A stretch of 64,000 bases of DNA, from NCBI GenBank assembly GCA_964531645.1, contig CAZHEF010000001.1, forward strand, positions 306,090 through 370,089, read 5' to 3'. The translations under genes and the position numbers were made by a program. Every line of letters starts with the position of its first letter. The first letter of the stretch is position 1. Of the stretch, positions 18,480-26,375 are shown piece after piece. Source of the DNA: JBBIMS01 sp964531645 (lineage in GTDB: Bacteria; Acidobacteriota; Aminicenantia; JBFLYD01; JBBIMS01). Under the pieces are notes generated by a model. That model saw only the letters and a program-made list of their open reading frames with translations. It did no database searches and was not told where the DNA came from.

Positions 18480-20043
18480 TTAATTTTGCAAATGATTTTT
18501 TACCTCCCTGATCTCTAAAATCCTGTTAATTCTAAATGTCCTCTCTTCATTCCTCCTTTTACAGAATCCTATTAGCCCTAAATATTTTTTCCCCTGATAT
18601 TCCATTTCTCCAATAAATTCAGGGATTACAATTCTTTTTGATTTTTCATCATTGGGTTTGAGATAGACTATTTCAAAGGCTTTTCTCGCTTCTATTGCAT
18701 TTTTTATAGTCTCTACTTTCTTTTCAATTGATAAAGCTTCCTCAGCTTTTCTGTACTGATATTTGGTGAGAAAATCCATCACCTTCCAGTCCATCAAGAT
18801 ATATTTTTTGCTTATCGGTTTTTTAAAAACAATTCCCTCAAAGGTTGTGCATCTACTCAAAGCAGCATAAACCTGATCATGGGCAAAAGTGCCTCTTCCG
18901 ATATCTATCACTACTCTGTCGAATGTTCTTCCCTGACTTTTATGGATTGTTACTGCCCATGCAAGGATTAGAGGATACTGGGTAAAAGTTCCAATAACCT
19001 CGGATTTTAGCTCTCCATTTTCTACATAAAAACGGAATGTTTCCCATGTATGGGGAAGAACTTCTACTTCAGAACTATCTGTAAGTTCAGCTATTATTAA
19101 AGTTTCCTCATTAGTTGGAACTATTTCAACAATTCTTCCTATGCTTCCATTTACCCATCTTCCCTCTGTGTTGTTATTAATCATCATAATCTAGCTCCAA
19201 CTTTTAGCTTCAATTCGATGGAGGTTGGAAGACACTCCTTACCAAAATCTCCTTCAATATAATCTTGAAAGTATAGGTTCTACCCCTCAATTTTTCCATC
19301 TGCCTTCTGTTAACTCTTTCTGCATGTTCATTTATTGTTACAAGGTAGACATAAAAATCATCAGGCGATGGTTCAAAATCAGGGATACATCTTCTTTTGA
19401 GCAATTCAATTTGCTCTTCAGTTATTGATTTATTCCTTATTGCATTCAAAATTTCAATGAAAAATGGGTCACGCTGGCGGTAAACCTTTTCCAGTTCAAT
19501 AAATTCCATGTCAAAAGACTCAAAAACTTTTGCACTGTAAAAGTAAGGTGTTTTGTAGAGGGAAAAAAATGCTTTCTTTTCACTCCCTGTTACCACAGGA
19601 GGAAGCTAGTAAAGGTTACCAATAAATATCATCTGAATTCCACCAAAGGGTTTTTTGAATTGGGTCCATTCAGACGCAAGAATCTATCGACGCAATTGAG
19701 AAGGTCAGCTCGAACCATAGAGATTTCATCAATGATTATCATATCAATGTTCTCATAAATATTTGCATCTTTTTTATGTTTTTATTTTCTTTACAAGGGA
19801 AGGGGTTATGTCAGGTTTGAACTTGAAGAATGAATGAATTGTCTGCCCCTTTACATTTAAGGCAGAAACTCCAGTTGGAGCAAGAACAACAACTCTCTTT
19901 TTTGTTTTATTGCGGAAATATTCAAGTAATGTGGATTTACCAGTTCCTGCTCTTCCTTTTATAAAAACATTTTTATCTGTATTCTCCATTAAATCAAGAA
20001 CTCTTTTAAACTGCTCGTTTATCTCTATCTTTTTACCTTCCAT
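18480..20043 (-). pseudogene. Disrupted PIF1/RecD-like DNA helicase
   Basis: Pieces of one SF1 helicase lie in order in three frames. The N-terminus (20043 down) has Walker A KGRAGTGKSTLLEYF, then VVVLAPTGVSALNVKGQTIH. The next piece reads IDMIIIDEISMVRADLLNCV (Walker B DEIS), then QMIFIGNLY, a TAG at 19606-19608 where Gln is expected (GDxxQLPPV motif), and LPPVVTGSEK. The last piece has MMINNNTEGRWVNGSIGRI and ILAWAVTIHKSQGRTFDRVV (motifs V and VI), with a C-terminal WYL-like extension. Frameshifts fall near 19775, 19650, 19240 and 19190. With at least five lesions it cannot be a sequencing slip in an active gene. Confidence 0.85.
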
Positions 20044-20050
20044 TAAAATT

Positions 20051-21484
20051 TTATTGAACTATCTCAACTTTATATTTGTAAATCCATTTGTCATAGTATA
20101 AATTTCCTCCTTCCCACTCAAGCTCTCCCCTCTGGAAGTCGACAGTATCAGAACGGGGATAAATCTTTGCGGGATAAAGGTCTCTGGAATAATCGTCATT
20201 TACAATAAGACGAAAGGAATCTATCCCTCCAAGATAGAACCATCTGACATCCTCATCTTCAGATTCCATCAATCCATAACTCTGGTCAACAGGAAGCCAT
20301 CCATATGGCTCAATATAGAACTCTCCCCAGTCATGCATATTTTCAAGTCCACCTGGGGTTGTTGTCCATCCTGATTCCCACCTTGCGGGTATACCATTCA
20401 TTCTGCAGAGGGTTATAAATAGAAGAGTTTGAATCCCACAATCTCCATGCCTGTTTTCATAGGCATATGAACTTATGTTTTCTATTGTTGAATAGTCCCG
20501 TGCAGAAGCCCATGGAACATTTTTATCAATCCACTCAAAAATTTTTTTCGCTATAAGGTAAGGATTCTTCTCATCTCTCACAATCCTTTTTGAGAGAGCT
20601 TTTAATTCGTCAGTAAAAACTATATGGGGAGGTCTTTCCTCTAAGAAGGGCTTTAGCTCTGGAGTAATCTCAGGAATTCTGGCCTCTTCTGACTTTATCT
20701 TTTTCCAGAAGGCATAAGAGGTGAATTCAAAAACCACTGAAAATTCAGTTTTTTCATTCTTTTTAACGACCTTTTCAAAATAGATTGACCTGTGATGAGA
20801 GCCTTCATTTTTGCAAAGAATGTATTTTTCAGGCTCTGTGGAAATTAGTTTTATATCTTCCTGTCTTCCCTTCTTCTCCTTTGGAAATGGAAGCCAGCAT
20901 CTCACGACTTTTCCTTCTGGCACAACATTTTCTTTCAAAGATACAGTGTATCTTATCCTCGCTCTCACTGGCTTAACAAATTCTTTTCCGGAAGATTTTG
21001 CGATTTTAATGGTCTCCTCAACATCTTTAACTCTGCTAAAGACTGGAGGTTTTAGCAGTCCCGCTTTTCTGTCTTTTTCTTCTTTTATCTTTTTTAATTC
21101 TTTATCAATAAGGAAAAGATTCCTTCCCGCATTTTCAAAATATCTTTTCTGACCATCAATAATCATAAACTCAAGCTTTTTTTCTTTCTCCCATTTTTCA
21201 ATATCCGCATCTTTCACATCGGGTATATAATTTTTTATGTATTTGACTACATCATCTCTATTTTTATTGAATTCAGCCTTTATCCTCTCCAGCCTTTCTA
21301 TCTCCCATGAAATCTCAAGTCTTTCAAGTTCAGGAAGATTTGGATTTTCTGCAAGTTCAAGTCTCATAAGTTTTTGAGCCTGCGTGAACTCACCTCTTTT
21401 AATTAACTTTGCAGATTTTTTGGGAATTGCCGAGAAAGTGATTGAATTAGCTAATAAAATCAAAATCAATATTCTATAAAGCAT
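20051..21484 (-). CDS. Secreted transglutaminase-like domain protein
   Basis: 477 aa. Signal peptide MLYRILILILLANSITFSA, a charged helical region to about residue 170, a beta-rich domain, then a papain-fold transglutaminase core: NRHGDCGIQTLLFITLCRMN (Cys), NMHDWGEFYIEPYGW (His) and LPVDQSYG (Asp). The triad is intact. Bacterial members act as peptidases, amidases or peptidoglycan-modifying enzymes rather than cross-linkers; the substrate is unknown. An AGGAGG site precedes the start. Its stop lies 7 bases from the decayed helicase on the same strand. Confidence 0.85.
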   Translation of the reverse strand: MLYRILILILLANSITFSAIPKKSAKLIKRGEFTQAQKLMRLELAENPNLPELERLEISWEIERLERIKAEFNKNRDDVVKYIKNYIPDVKDADIEKWEKEKKLEFMIIDGQKRYFENAGRNLFLIDKELKKIKEEKDRKAGLLKPPVFSRVKDVEETIKIAKSSGKEFVKPVRARIRYTVSLKENVVPEGKVVRCWLPFPKEKKGRQEDIKLISTEPEKYILCKNEGSHHRSIYFEKVVKKNEKTEFSVVFEFTSYAFWKKIKSEEARIPEITPELKPFLEERPPHIVFTDELKALSKRIVRDEKNPYLIAKKIFEWIDKNVPWASARDYSTIENISSYAYENRHGDCGIQTLLFITLCRMNGIPARWESGWTTTPGGLENMHDWGEFYIEPYGWLPVDQSYGLMESEDEDVRWFYLGGIDSFRLIVNDDYSRDLYPAKIYPRSDTVDFQRGELEWEGGNLYYDKWIYKYKVEIVQ

Positions 21485-21539
21485 CTTAACCTCCTAATTT
21501 TATCAGAGTTATATTCAATATTAACTCATTTTATGAGTT

Positions 21540-22733
21540 TTAAAAAATCGACCCTATTGATTCTAGGGCTTTCCAGCCAGCGATTACCAAGAATATCCAT
21601 GTCATAACTCCATAGACAAAAATCCATTCTGGATGTTTATAATCAGGGAAAAGCTCTTTCTTTCTGCTTAGAATAAGAATAACTCCAAGGGAAACTGGAG
21701 GAATTAATCCATTCAATGCTCCTGCAAGAATGAGAAGGGAAACCGGTCTTCCGACTAAGAGAAAAGAAATAGCTGAAATGAAAATAAAAATAAGAATCAA
21801 AATCGGATTATCCTTTTTTATAATCACTCCCCTGAGGAATGAGATAGAGGTATATGAACAACCGACAACAGATGTTATCGCCGCAGACCAGAGGATAAAT
21901 CCAAATATTCTATAACCTACAATTCCAGCTCCATGGAAAAATGCAGAAGCAGGAGGATTTTGAGGGTTAAGAACATTCCCTCTTGAGACAACCCCAAAAA
22001 CAGCAAGGAATAAAATTATTCTCATAAGACCTGTTATTAAAATTCCTGCTACTGAAGCCTTTGAGATTCTTTTAATATTTTCAATCCCTCTTGTCCCTGC
22101 GTCAAGGAGCCTATGGGCACCTGAAAAGGAAATATAACCACCAACAGTTCCACCAATAAGGGTTACAAGAGCAAGAAAGGAAATTTGTGATGGTAGAATC
22201 GCTCCTTTAACTGCTTCTCCAAAAGGAGGAGGAGATTTGAAAATTACATAAAAGGTCAAAAGAATCATTCCTGTTCCAAGAAGAGTGGCAAACATATCCA
22301 TCCTCTTTCCATACCGTCGGGAAATGAAGAGAAATATGGCAATCAAAAATGATATGCCAACTCCAATCTTTACATCAATTCCGAATAGAGCATTTATTCC
22401 TAGTCCGCAACCTGCAAAATTTCCGATATTAAAAATAAGCCCCCCAAGAACAATCAAAATGGTAAGGAAGACTCCAAGTCCTTTTATAAGAGTATCTGCA
22501 AGTTCCTGAGCTCTCTTTCCAGAAACACATATTATTCTCCAGAGGTTCAACTGGATTCCAATGTCTATTATTACTGACGCAATAGTTATAAAAGCGAAAT
22601 CCTTTTTAAATTTTTCCGTGAATACAGCTGTCTGGGTTAAAAATCCAGGTCCTATTGCAGAGGTAGCCATTAGAAACGCAGCACCGAGGAGGAGTCTTGT
22701 TGTCTCCTTTAAATCAACCTGAGCTTTAAACAT
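21540..22733 (-). CDS. NRAMP-related divalent metal transporter lacking canonical metal motifs
   Basis: 397 aa, about 11 membrane helices in the LeuT-like NRAMP pattern. Helix 1 reads SAIGPGFLTQTAVF where classical Mn/Fe NRAMPs have DPGN, and helix 6 reads GGTVGGYISFSGAHRL where they have MPH. Loss of both motifs is the known signature of NRAMP-related transporters with altered selectivity, including the Mg-transporting NRMT clade. Placing this protein there is an inference. The N-terminal region is cytosolic and short. Alone on its strand between the transglutaminase-like gene and a transposase remnant. Confidence 0.8.
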   Translation of the reverse strand: MFKAQVDLKETTRLLLGAAFLMATSAIGPGFLTQTAVFTEKFKKDFAFITIASVIIDIGIQLNLWRIICVSGKRAQELADTLIKGLGVFLTILIVLGGLIFNIGNFAGCGLGINALFGIDVKIGVGISFLIAIFLFISRRYGKRMDMFATLLGTGMILLTFYVIFKSPPPFGEAVKGAILPSQISFLALVTLIGGTVGGYISFSGAHRLLDAGTRGIENIKRISKASVAGILITGLMRIILFLAVFGVVSRGNVLNPQNPPASAFFHGAGIVGYRIFGFILWSAAITSVVGCSYTSISFLRGVIIKKDNPILILIFIFISAISFLLVGRPVSLLILAGALNGLIPPVSLGVILILSRKKELFPDYKHPEWIFVYGVMTWIFLVIAGWKALESIGSIF

Positions 22734-22865
22734 AATATTTTAATTTCAATAAAAGAATATTACAACAATTTTCGCTACAATGAAACTTTTCGAATTGCAT
22801 CATGAGAAATTCTATTCCAAATTTTTACTTTCTCCTGATAAATTATTTATCAAGGAGGCTTATGG

Positions 22866-23021
22866 ATGGTTCTGGATATGAAGGAGTTAGCAAAAAGGTA
22901 TCAAAAGGCAAGAAAGAGATATAAGATGAAGATCCTCGAAGATTTCATCAATCTCACAGGCTACAACCGCTGCTACGCCTCATGGCTTCTTAGAAACTAC
23001 GGAAGAAAGGTTGTGATGTAG
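22866..23021 (+). pseudogene. Truncated transposase/integrase N-terminus (51 aa ORF)
   Basis: MVLDMKELAKRYQKARKRYK is followed by MKILEDFINLTGYNRCYASW and LLRNYGRK, then TAG. The pattern of a basic helix, LxEFxxLTGYxRxYA and LLR is the N-terminal DNA-binding segment of a large DDE integrase-type transposase family. The catalytic part is absent; downstream DNA has no transposase coding. An almost perfect AAGGAGG site (22852-22858) precedes the start with good spacing, so the peptide may still be made. Confidence 0.65.
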
Positions 23022-23085
23022 AGAAAGGGCAAAGGGGGGAGAGAGAATTTCATGTAGAATCTAAGATGATGCAATGAATATAATT

Positions 23086-23105
23086 TCATATAAATCTTTA
23101 TATGA
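23086..23105. repeat. Perfect 9-base inverted repeat upstream of the HGSNAT-like gene
   Basis: TCATATAAA-TC-TTTATATGA lies 65 bases before the start at 23170. Size and position suit a regulator-binding site. No regulator is adjacent, so the role is unproven. Confidence 0.4.
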
Positions 23106-23169
23106 TGCAGTTAGCAAAAGGGGAAAGGTAAATTATGGAAATGTTCTCTCACATTTGCTAAAATAGAAG

Positions 23170-24327
23170 ATGCTGGCTAAAGAGAAAAGGTTCATTTTCA
23201 TAGACCTTTTTAGAGGCTTTGCTATTATAAAAATGATCGAAGGGCATGTTGTAAGAGCCCTTATTTCTCCTAAAATTTCATTTTTCAACTTTAACCCTTT
23301 GATAACATTCATAGATGGATTAACTGGTCCAGCTTTTCTATTCATCTCAGGCGTTTCCTTTTCAATAGTCCTCAGAAGACACAAAGAAGATTTTCTCCAA
23401 TTGAACAAGAAATTCTTTACAAGAATTCAAAGAGTCCTTTTTATAATTTTTATAGGCTACTGGCTTCATCTTCCTTTTTTTTCATTAAGGAAAACGCTTT
23501 CGTCCAGTGAATTAATTATGAAAGAATTTTTGAAAACGGATATTCTTCAATGCATTGGTGTTTCTCTTCTAATTTTGCAACTTCTTTTTTTGGTTGTAAG
23601 AAGAGAATCACTCTTTAACTGGGTTGTTCTGGGAGGAGGGATTACAATTCTCTTTCTAACACCATTTGTTCTTAAGTTTGATTTTCCATTTCTTCCCCTT
23701 GGGATTGAGAATTATTTTAAGCAGTATCCTATCTCTAACGGCTATCTTTCTCCATACCCCCTTTTTCACTGGTCTGCCTATCTTTTATTCGGTCATTTGA
23801 CAGCGTCCGTCTTTTTCTTGTTAAATGAGAAAAATAAAGGGAAACATTTTCTTCTGGCTATATTGCTTTTGGGAGTTGCGCTGTTCTTTGTGGGTCAAAA
23901 GACAGGGAATTTTTTTGCTGGAATATATGGAAGTTCATTCGATTTCTGGTATGGTTCCCCAAATATATTTTTTATGAGATTAGGAGCATTGTTTGTTATT
24001 TTTGGACTTCTCTATTTCTTAGAAAAGATATTCGTCCCCATTTCATCACCAATAAAATCTCTTGGAATGGAATCTCTTCACGCTTATTGGCTTCATCTTG
24101 TCCTCCTTTTCGGTTCTGTTCTTCCAATTCCAACCCTTGTGAAAATTTTTCCTAACAAATTGGGACTTTTAGAAACAGCTTTGGTCTTTACTGGACTTAC
24201 AATTTTTGTTTATTTCACTTCTTATCTGTGGAAAAGGTTAAAAGAAACTTCACCTTTTACAGCAAAAGTTGTTCTTAGAGGAAGCATTACTCTTTTCCTT
24301 CTAATTTTTATTCTTAGAAAATATTGA
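23170..24327 (+). CDS. Multi-pass membrane protein, HGSNAT/DUF1624 acetyltransferase-like
   Basis: 385 aa with about ten membrane helices. The start FIFIDLFRGFAIIKMIEGHV matches the first block of heparan-alpha-glucosaminide N-acetyltransferase-like proteins (DUF1624): D-x-x-R-G in helix 1 and a His at the end of the helix. Later blocks TGPAFLFISGVSFSIVLRR and SPYPLFHWSAYLLFGHL also fit. Family members are thought to transfer acetyl groups across the membrane onto glycans. The substrate is unknown. A TAAAAT box ends 6 bases before the ATG and there is no Shine-Dalgarno, suggesting a leaderless mRNA. Confidence 0.75.
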   Translation: MLAKEKRFIFIDLFRGFAIIKMIEGHVVRALISPKISFFNFNPLITFIDGLTGPAFLFISGVSFSIVLRRHKEDFLQLNKKFFTRIQRVLFIIFIGYWLHLPFFSLRKTLSSSELIMKEFLKTDILQCIGVSLLILQLLFLVVRRESLFNWVVLGGGITILFLTPFVLKFDFPFLPLGIENYFKQYPISNGYLSPYPLFHWSAYLLFGHLTASVFFLLNEKNKGKHFLLAILLLGVALFFVGQKTGNFFAGIYGSSFDFWYGSPNIFFMRLGALFVIFGLLYFLEKIFVPISSPIKSLGMESLHAYWLHLVLLFGSVLPIPTLVKIFPNKLGLLETALVFTGLTIFVYFTSYLWKRLKETSPFTAKVVLRGSITLFLLIFILRKY

Positions 24328-24445
24328 GCAATAATTTTAGATTCTTTGTCATAGTTAATTTTTTCAAAAATCAAGTTCATTTTATTCTTTACGTTTACTC
24401 CTTCCAAGGTAAAGGGTATCAAAAATTTTTAAGATTTATTATAGA

Positions 24446-24500
24446 TAGCTTTAAGCTGTGAGTTGTTAGTTTTGTGTTTTCAGCTCTTAGGTTAAAGCTA
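24446..24500. repeat. Degenerate AGCTGTGAG/TTAGTT-type intergenic repeat
   Basis: Region after the HGSNAT-like gene composed of AGCTTTAAGCTGTGAGTTGT, TAGTTTTGTGTTTTCAGCTC and similar words. These belong to the dispersed intergenic repeat family described for 45088-45166 and 62672-62811. The copy runs into the 3' end of the racemase gene. Confidence 0.4.
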
Positions 24501-25176
24501 ATTTGACAGCCTTTTTCGCGATTATTTTTAAAGGCTCAAAAAGTGAGAAAGGGAAAGGATTGATCTCCATAACAATGGAAACTTCAGTGCAACCTGCTAT
24601 TATTGCTTTTGCTCCCTTTTTAATTAAGGATTCACCAGCCTCTATAAGCAGCCTCTTAGCTTTTCTTTTTAATCCCGCCTTTATTCCTTCCTCTCCGTAA
24701 ATTGCTTCCATAACAAGCTTTTCCTGTTCCTTCTTATCAGGATACATTATATTTATCCCCTTATCTAAAGCTTTCTGCCATAGTCCTGTTTTTAGAGTTC
24801 CTGTAGTTGCAAGAATTCCCACAGTTTCTATTCCGCTATTTTTTATCTCCCTCGCGGTCTCATTTATTAAATGCAAGAAATTTCCTTTGACAACCTTAGA
24901 AATCTCGTCATAAAAATAATGGGCAGTATTGCATGGCATAAGAATTATTTCGCATCCTGAGTTATCTAAAAATTTTGCTCCCTCAATCAAGTAAGGAAGA
25001 GGGGACTCTCCTTTTCCTAAAATAAATTCTGTTCTGTCGGGAACTTTTGGATTGTTATAGATTATAATTTTCAGATGTTCCTGGTCTTTTTTTGCAGGAG
25101 TTTCTTTTATTATTAATTTAAAAAGATAGAGGGTAGCCTCAGGACCCATTCCTCCAAGGATTCCAATGGTTTTCAT
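24487..25176 (-). CDS. Aspartate/glutamate racemase family protein
   Basis: 229 aa. IGILGGMGPEATLYLFKLII is the N-terminal signature of the aspartate racemase family. The two catalytic cysteines are in LMPCNTAHYFYDE and IIAGCTEVSIV, so the cofactor-independent racemase mechanism is preserved. Product would be D-Asp or D-Glu; the sequence resembles broad amino-acid racemases (YgeA/RacX type) as much as strict AspR, so specificity is open. It follows the tRNA-Lys/tRNA-Glu pair on the same strand by 22 bases and has no clear ribosome site, so it may share their promoter. Confidence 0.88.
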   Translation of the reverse strand: MKTIGILGGMGPEATLYLFKLIIKETPAKKDQEHLKIIIYNNPKVPDRTEFILGKGESPLPYLIEGAKFLDNSGCEIILMPCNTAHYFYDEISKVVKGNFLHLINETAREIKNSGIETVGILATTGTLKTGLWQKALDKGINIMYPDKKEQEKLVMEAIYGEEGIKAGLKRKAKRLLIEAGESLIKKGAKAIIAGCTEVSIVMEINPFPFSLFEPLKIIAKKAVKLALT

Positions 25177-25198
25177 TATAATAACTCAGAAAAACTAG

Positions 25199-25271
25199 CG
25201 CCCCCAACCGGATTCGAACCGGTGTTGCCGCCTTGAAAGAGCGGTGTCCTTGTCCCCTAGACGATGGGGGC
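25199..25271 (-). tRNA. tRNA-Glu (anticodon UUC)
   Basis: 73 nt on the minus strand. The acceptor stem GCCCCCA pairs with TGGGGGC, discriminator G. The anticodon loop CTTTCAA gives UUC at 25235-25237. T-loop GGTTCGAATCC is canonical. CCA is not encoded. It lies 3 bases downstream of tRNA-Lys, from the same promoter. Confidence 0.95.
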
Positions 25272-25274
25272 AAC

Positions 25275-25346
25275 TGACCCGCGCTGGACTCGAACCAGCG
25301 ACTCCCTGCTTAAAAGGCAGGTGCTCTCCCTCTGAGCTAGCGGGCC
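25275..25346 (-). tRNA. tRNA-Lys (anticodon UUU)
   Basis: 72 nt on the minus strand. The acceptor stem GGCCCGC pairs with GCGGGTC (one G-U), discriminator A. The anticodon loop CTTTTAA gives UUU. D-arm TAGCTCAGAGGGAGAGC and T-loop GGTTCGAGTCC are canonical. CCA is not encoded. First gene of a two-tRNA unit. Confidence 0.95.
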
Positions 25347-25356
25347 TAAAAATTAT

Positions 25357-25385
25357 TTTATACTCGATTGGGCTGAAAAAGTCAA
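25357..25385 (-). promoter_or_regulatory. Promoter of the tRNA-Lys/tRNA-Glu unit
   Basis: On the minus strand TTGACT (25380-25385) is separated by exactly 17 bases from TATAAA (25357-25362), which lies 10 bases before the tRNA-Lys 5' end. Near-consensus housekeeping promoter. Confidence 0.8.
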
Positions 25386-25512
25386 TCGTAGGAATTGAAT
25401 TTACAGGCTTTTAATCTTTCTGCTTTTAGATTTTTCCCTCAAAACCAATCGAATTTTGAGAAGAAAAAATTATTTCTGCTTGATTGTTTTAAATCGTAAG
25501 TTAAATTTAAAT

Positions 25513-25954
25513 TCAGGAGGAAGATTCCTCGGGATTTATTACATTGAAACCTTCAATTCTTGCAATATTATTAAGACGCTTATCAGTGCACACAAATTCA
25601 ATCTCTTTCCCCATGAACTTTCTTAATAAAATAGCAGAAGCAAGATGAATTGCATCAAGGGTTCTTAAAGGATGAGCCTCTACAAGTTTCTTAATAATTT
25701 GTAGAACAGTCTCGCTTTACTCTACCTGAAGGTTACCCGCTCCATTCTTTCTCAAAGTTCTTAGAAATTGCCATAAGATATAAGGAAGAAATATGCCCTT
25801 CCCTCTTACCTCTTGAAAGAGCAGAATAAACCTTTGTATAAGAGATTTTTGAAGTAGATACAATTCTCTTTACTTTAATTAATTCGTCTACAATATCGCT
25901 TCATTTCTCGAGAATATAACGTTTTATTAAAGCACTTGTATCAATTTAAATCAT
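25513..25954 (-). pseudogene. Decayed VapC-type PIN-domain toxin
   Basis: The ATG overlaps the antitoxin stop (ATGA), but the third codon is TAA (25946-25948). The frame continues IDTSALIKRYILEK (PIN motif with first Asp), meets TGA at 25901-25903 where Gly is expected, then SDIVDELIKVKRIVSTSKIS. A frameshift near 25730 leads into LVEAHPLRTLDAIHLASAIL and FVCTDKRLNNIA, which carry the other PIN acidic residues. Three lesions, so no active nuclease. Confidence 0.8.
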
Positions 25955-26232
25955 TCTCTATCCTGTAAAATTGTTTGTGAAATTGGAATACCTTCTACCT
26001 TTATTTTATCAACTCCTCTAAGGAGCTTCTTTTTAGGAAGGGATATGATACCATTCCTTGATAGTTGAGCCAGGGCTTCCTCACCTTTTGAAAAATCCTT
26101 TATGTCATTTGCAGGCTCTATCAAAGCAACGGGAGTTCCTCTATCAGTAACGATGACCTTCGCATTCTTCTTTACAAGCCTAAGATAATAAGTTAATTTG
26201 TTTTTCAAATCTCTTATTCATACAATATTCAT
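25951..26232 (-). pseudogene. VapB/Phd-type antitoxin with a nonsense codon at position 5
   Basis: From ATG at 26230-26232 the frame reads MNIV, TGA (26218-26220), IRDLKNKLTYYLRLVKKNAK, then VIVTDRGTPVALIEP. The normal family start is a G-I-R-E-L-K motif, so the TGA replaces the Gly codon. A remnant could restart at TTG (26208) and give 85 aa lacking the first strand, which dimerises and binds DNA in Phd folds. It overlaps the toxin by 4 bases. Since the toxin is dead too, the module is likely fossil. Confidence 0.75.
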
Positions 26233-26322
26233 GTAGCTATTATAGCCTCAAAAAGAAAAAAAATGTCCAAGAACTTTAATTATTACTTTAAATACTCATT
26301 TAAAAAATTAAAGAATTAAGAA

Positions 26323-26360
26323 AGAAAAGGGGAGGGGCTTTTAAGCCCCTCCCCTTTTCT
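26323..26360 (-). terminator. Strong hairpin terminator after the first Oar-like receptor
   Basis: Perfect 18-base arms (AGAAAAGGGGAGGGGCTT and its complement) around a 2-base centre, 15 bases beyond the receptor stop. On the minus strand it is followed by T-rich sequence. The symmetry allows action in both directions. Confidence 0.85.
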
Positions 26361-26375
26361 AATTCTGCTCGATTA

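Noticed and set aside
25900..26220. UGA read as glycine
   Set aside because: Both TGA codons replace expected Gly, but TGA ends many intact genes here and the same toxin has a TAA and a frameshift.
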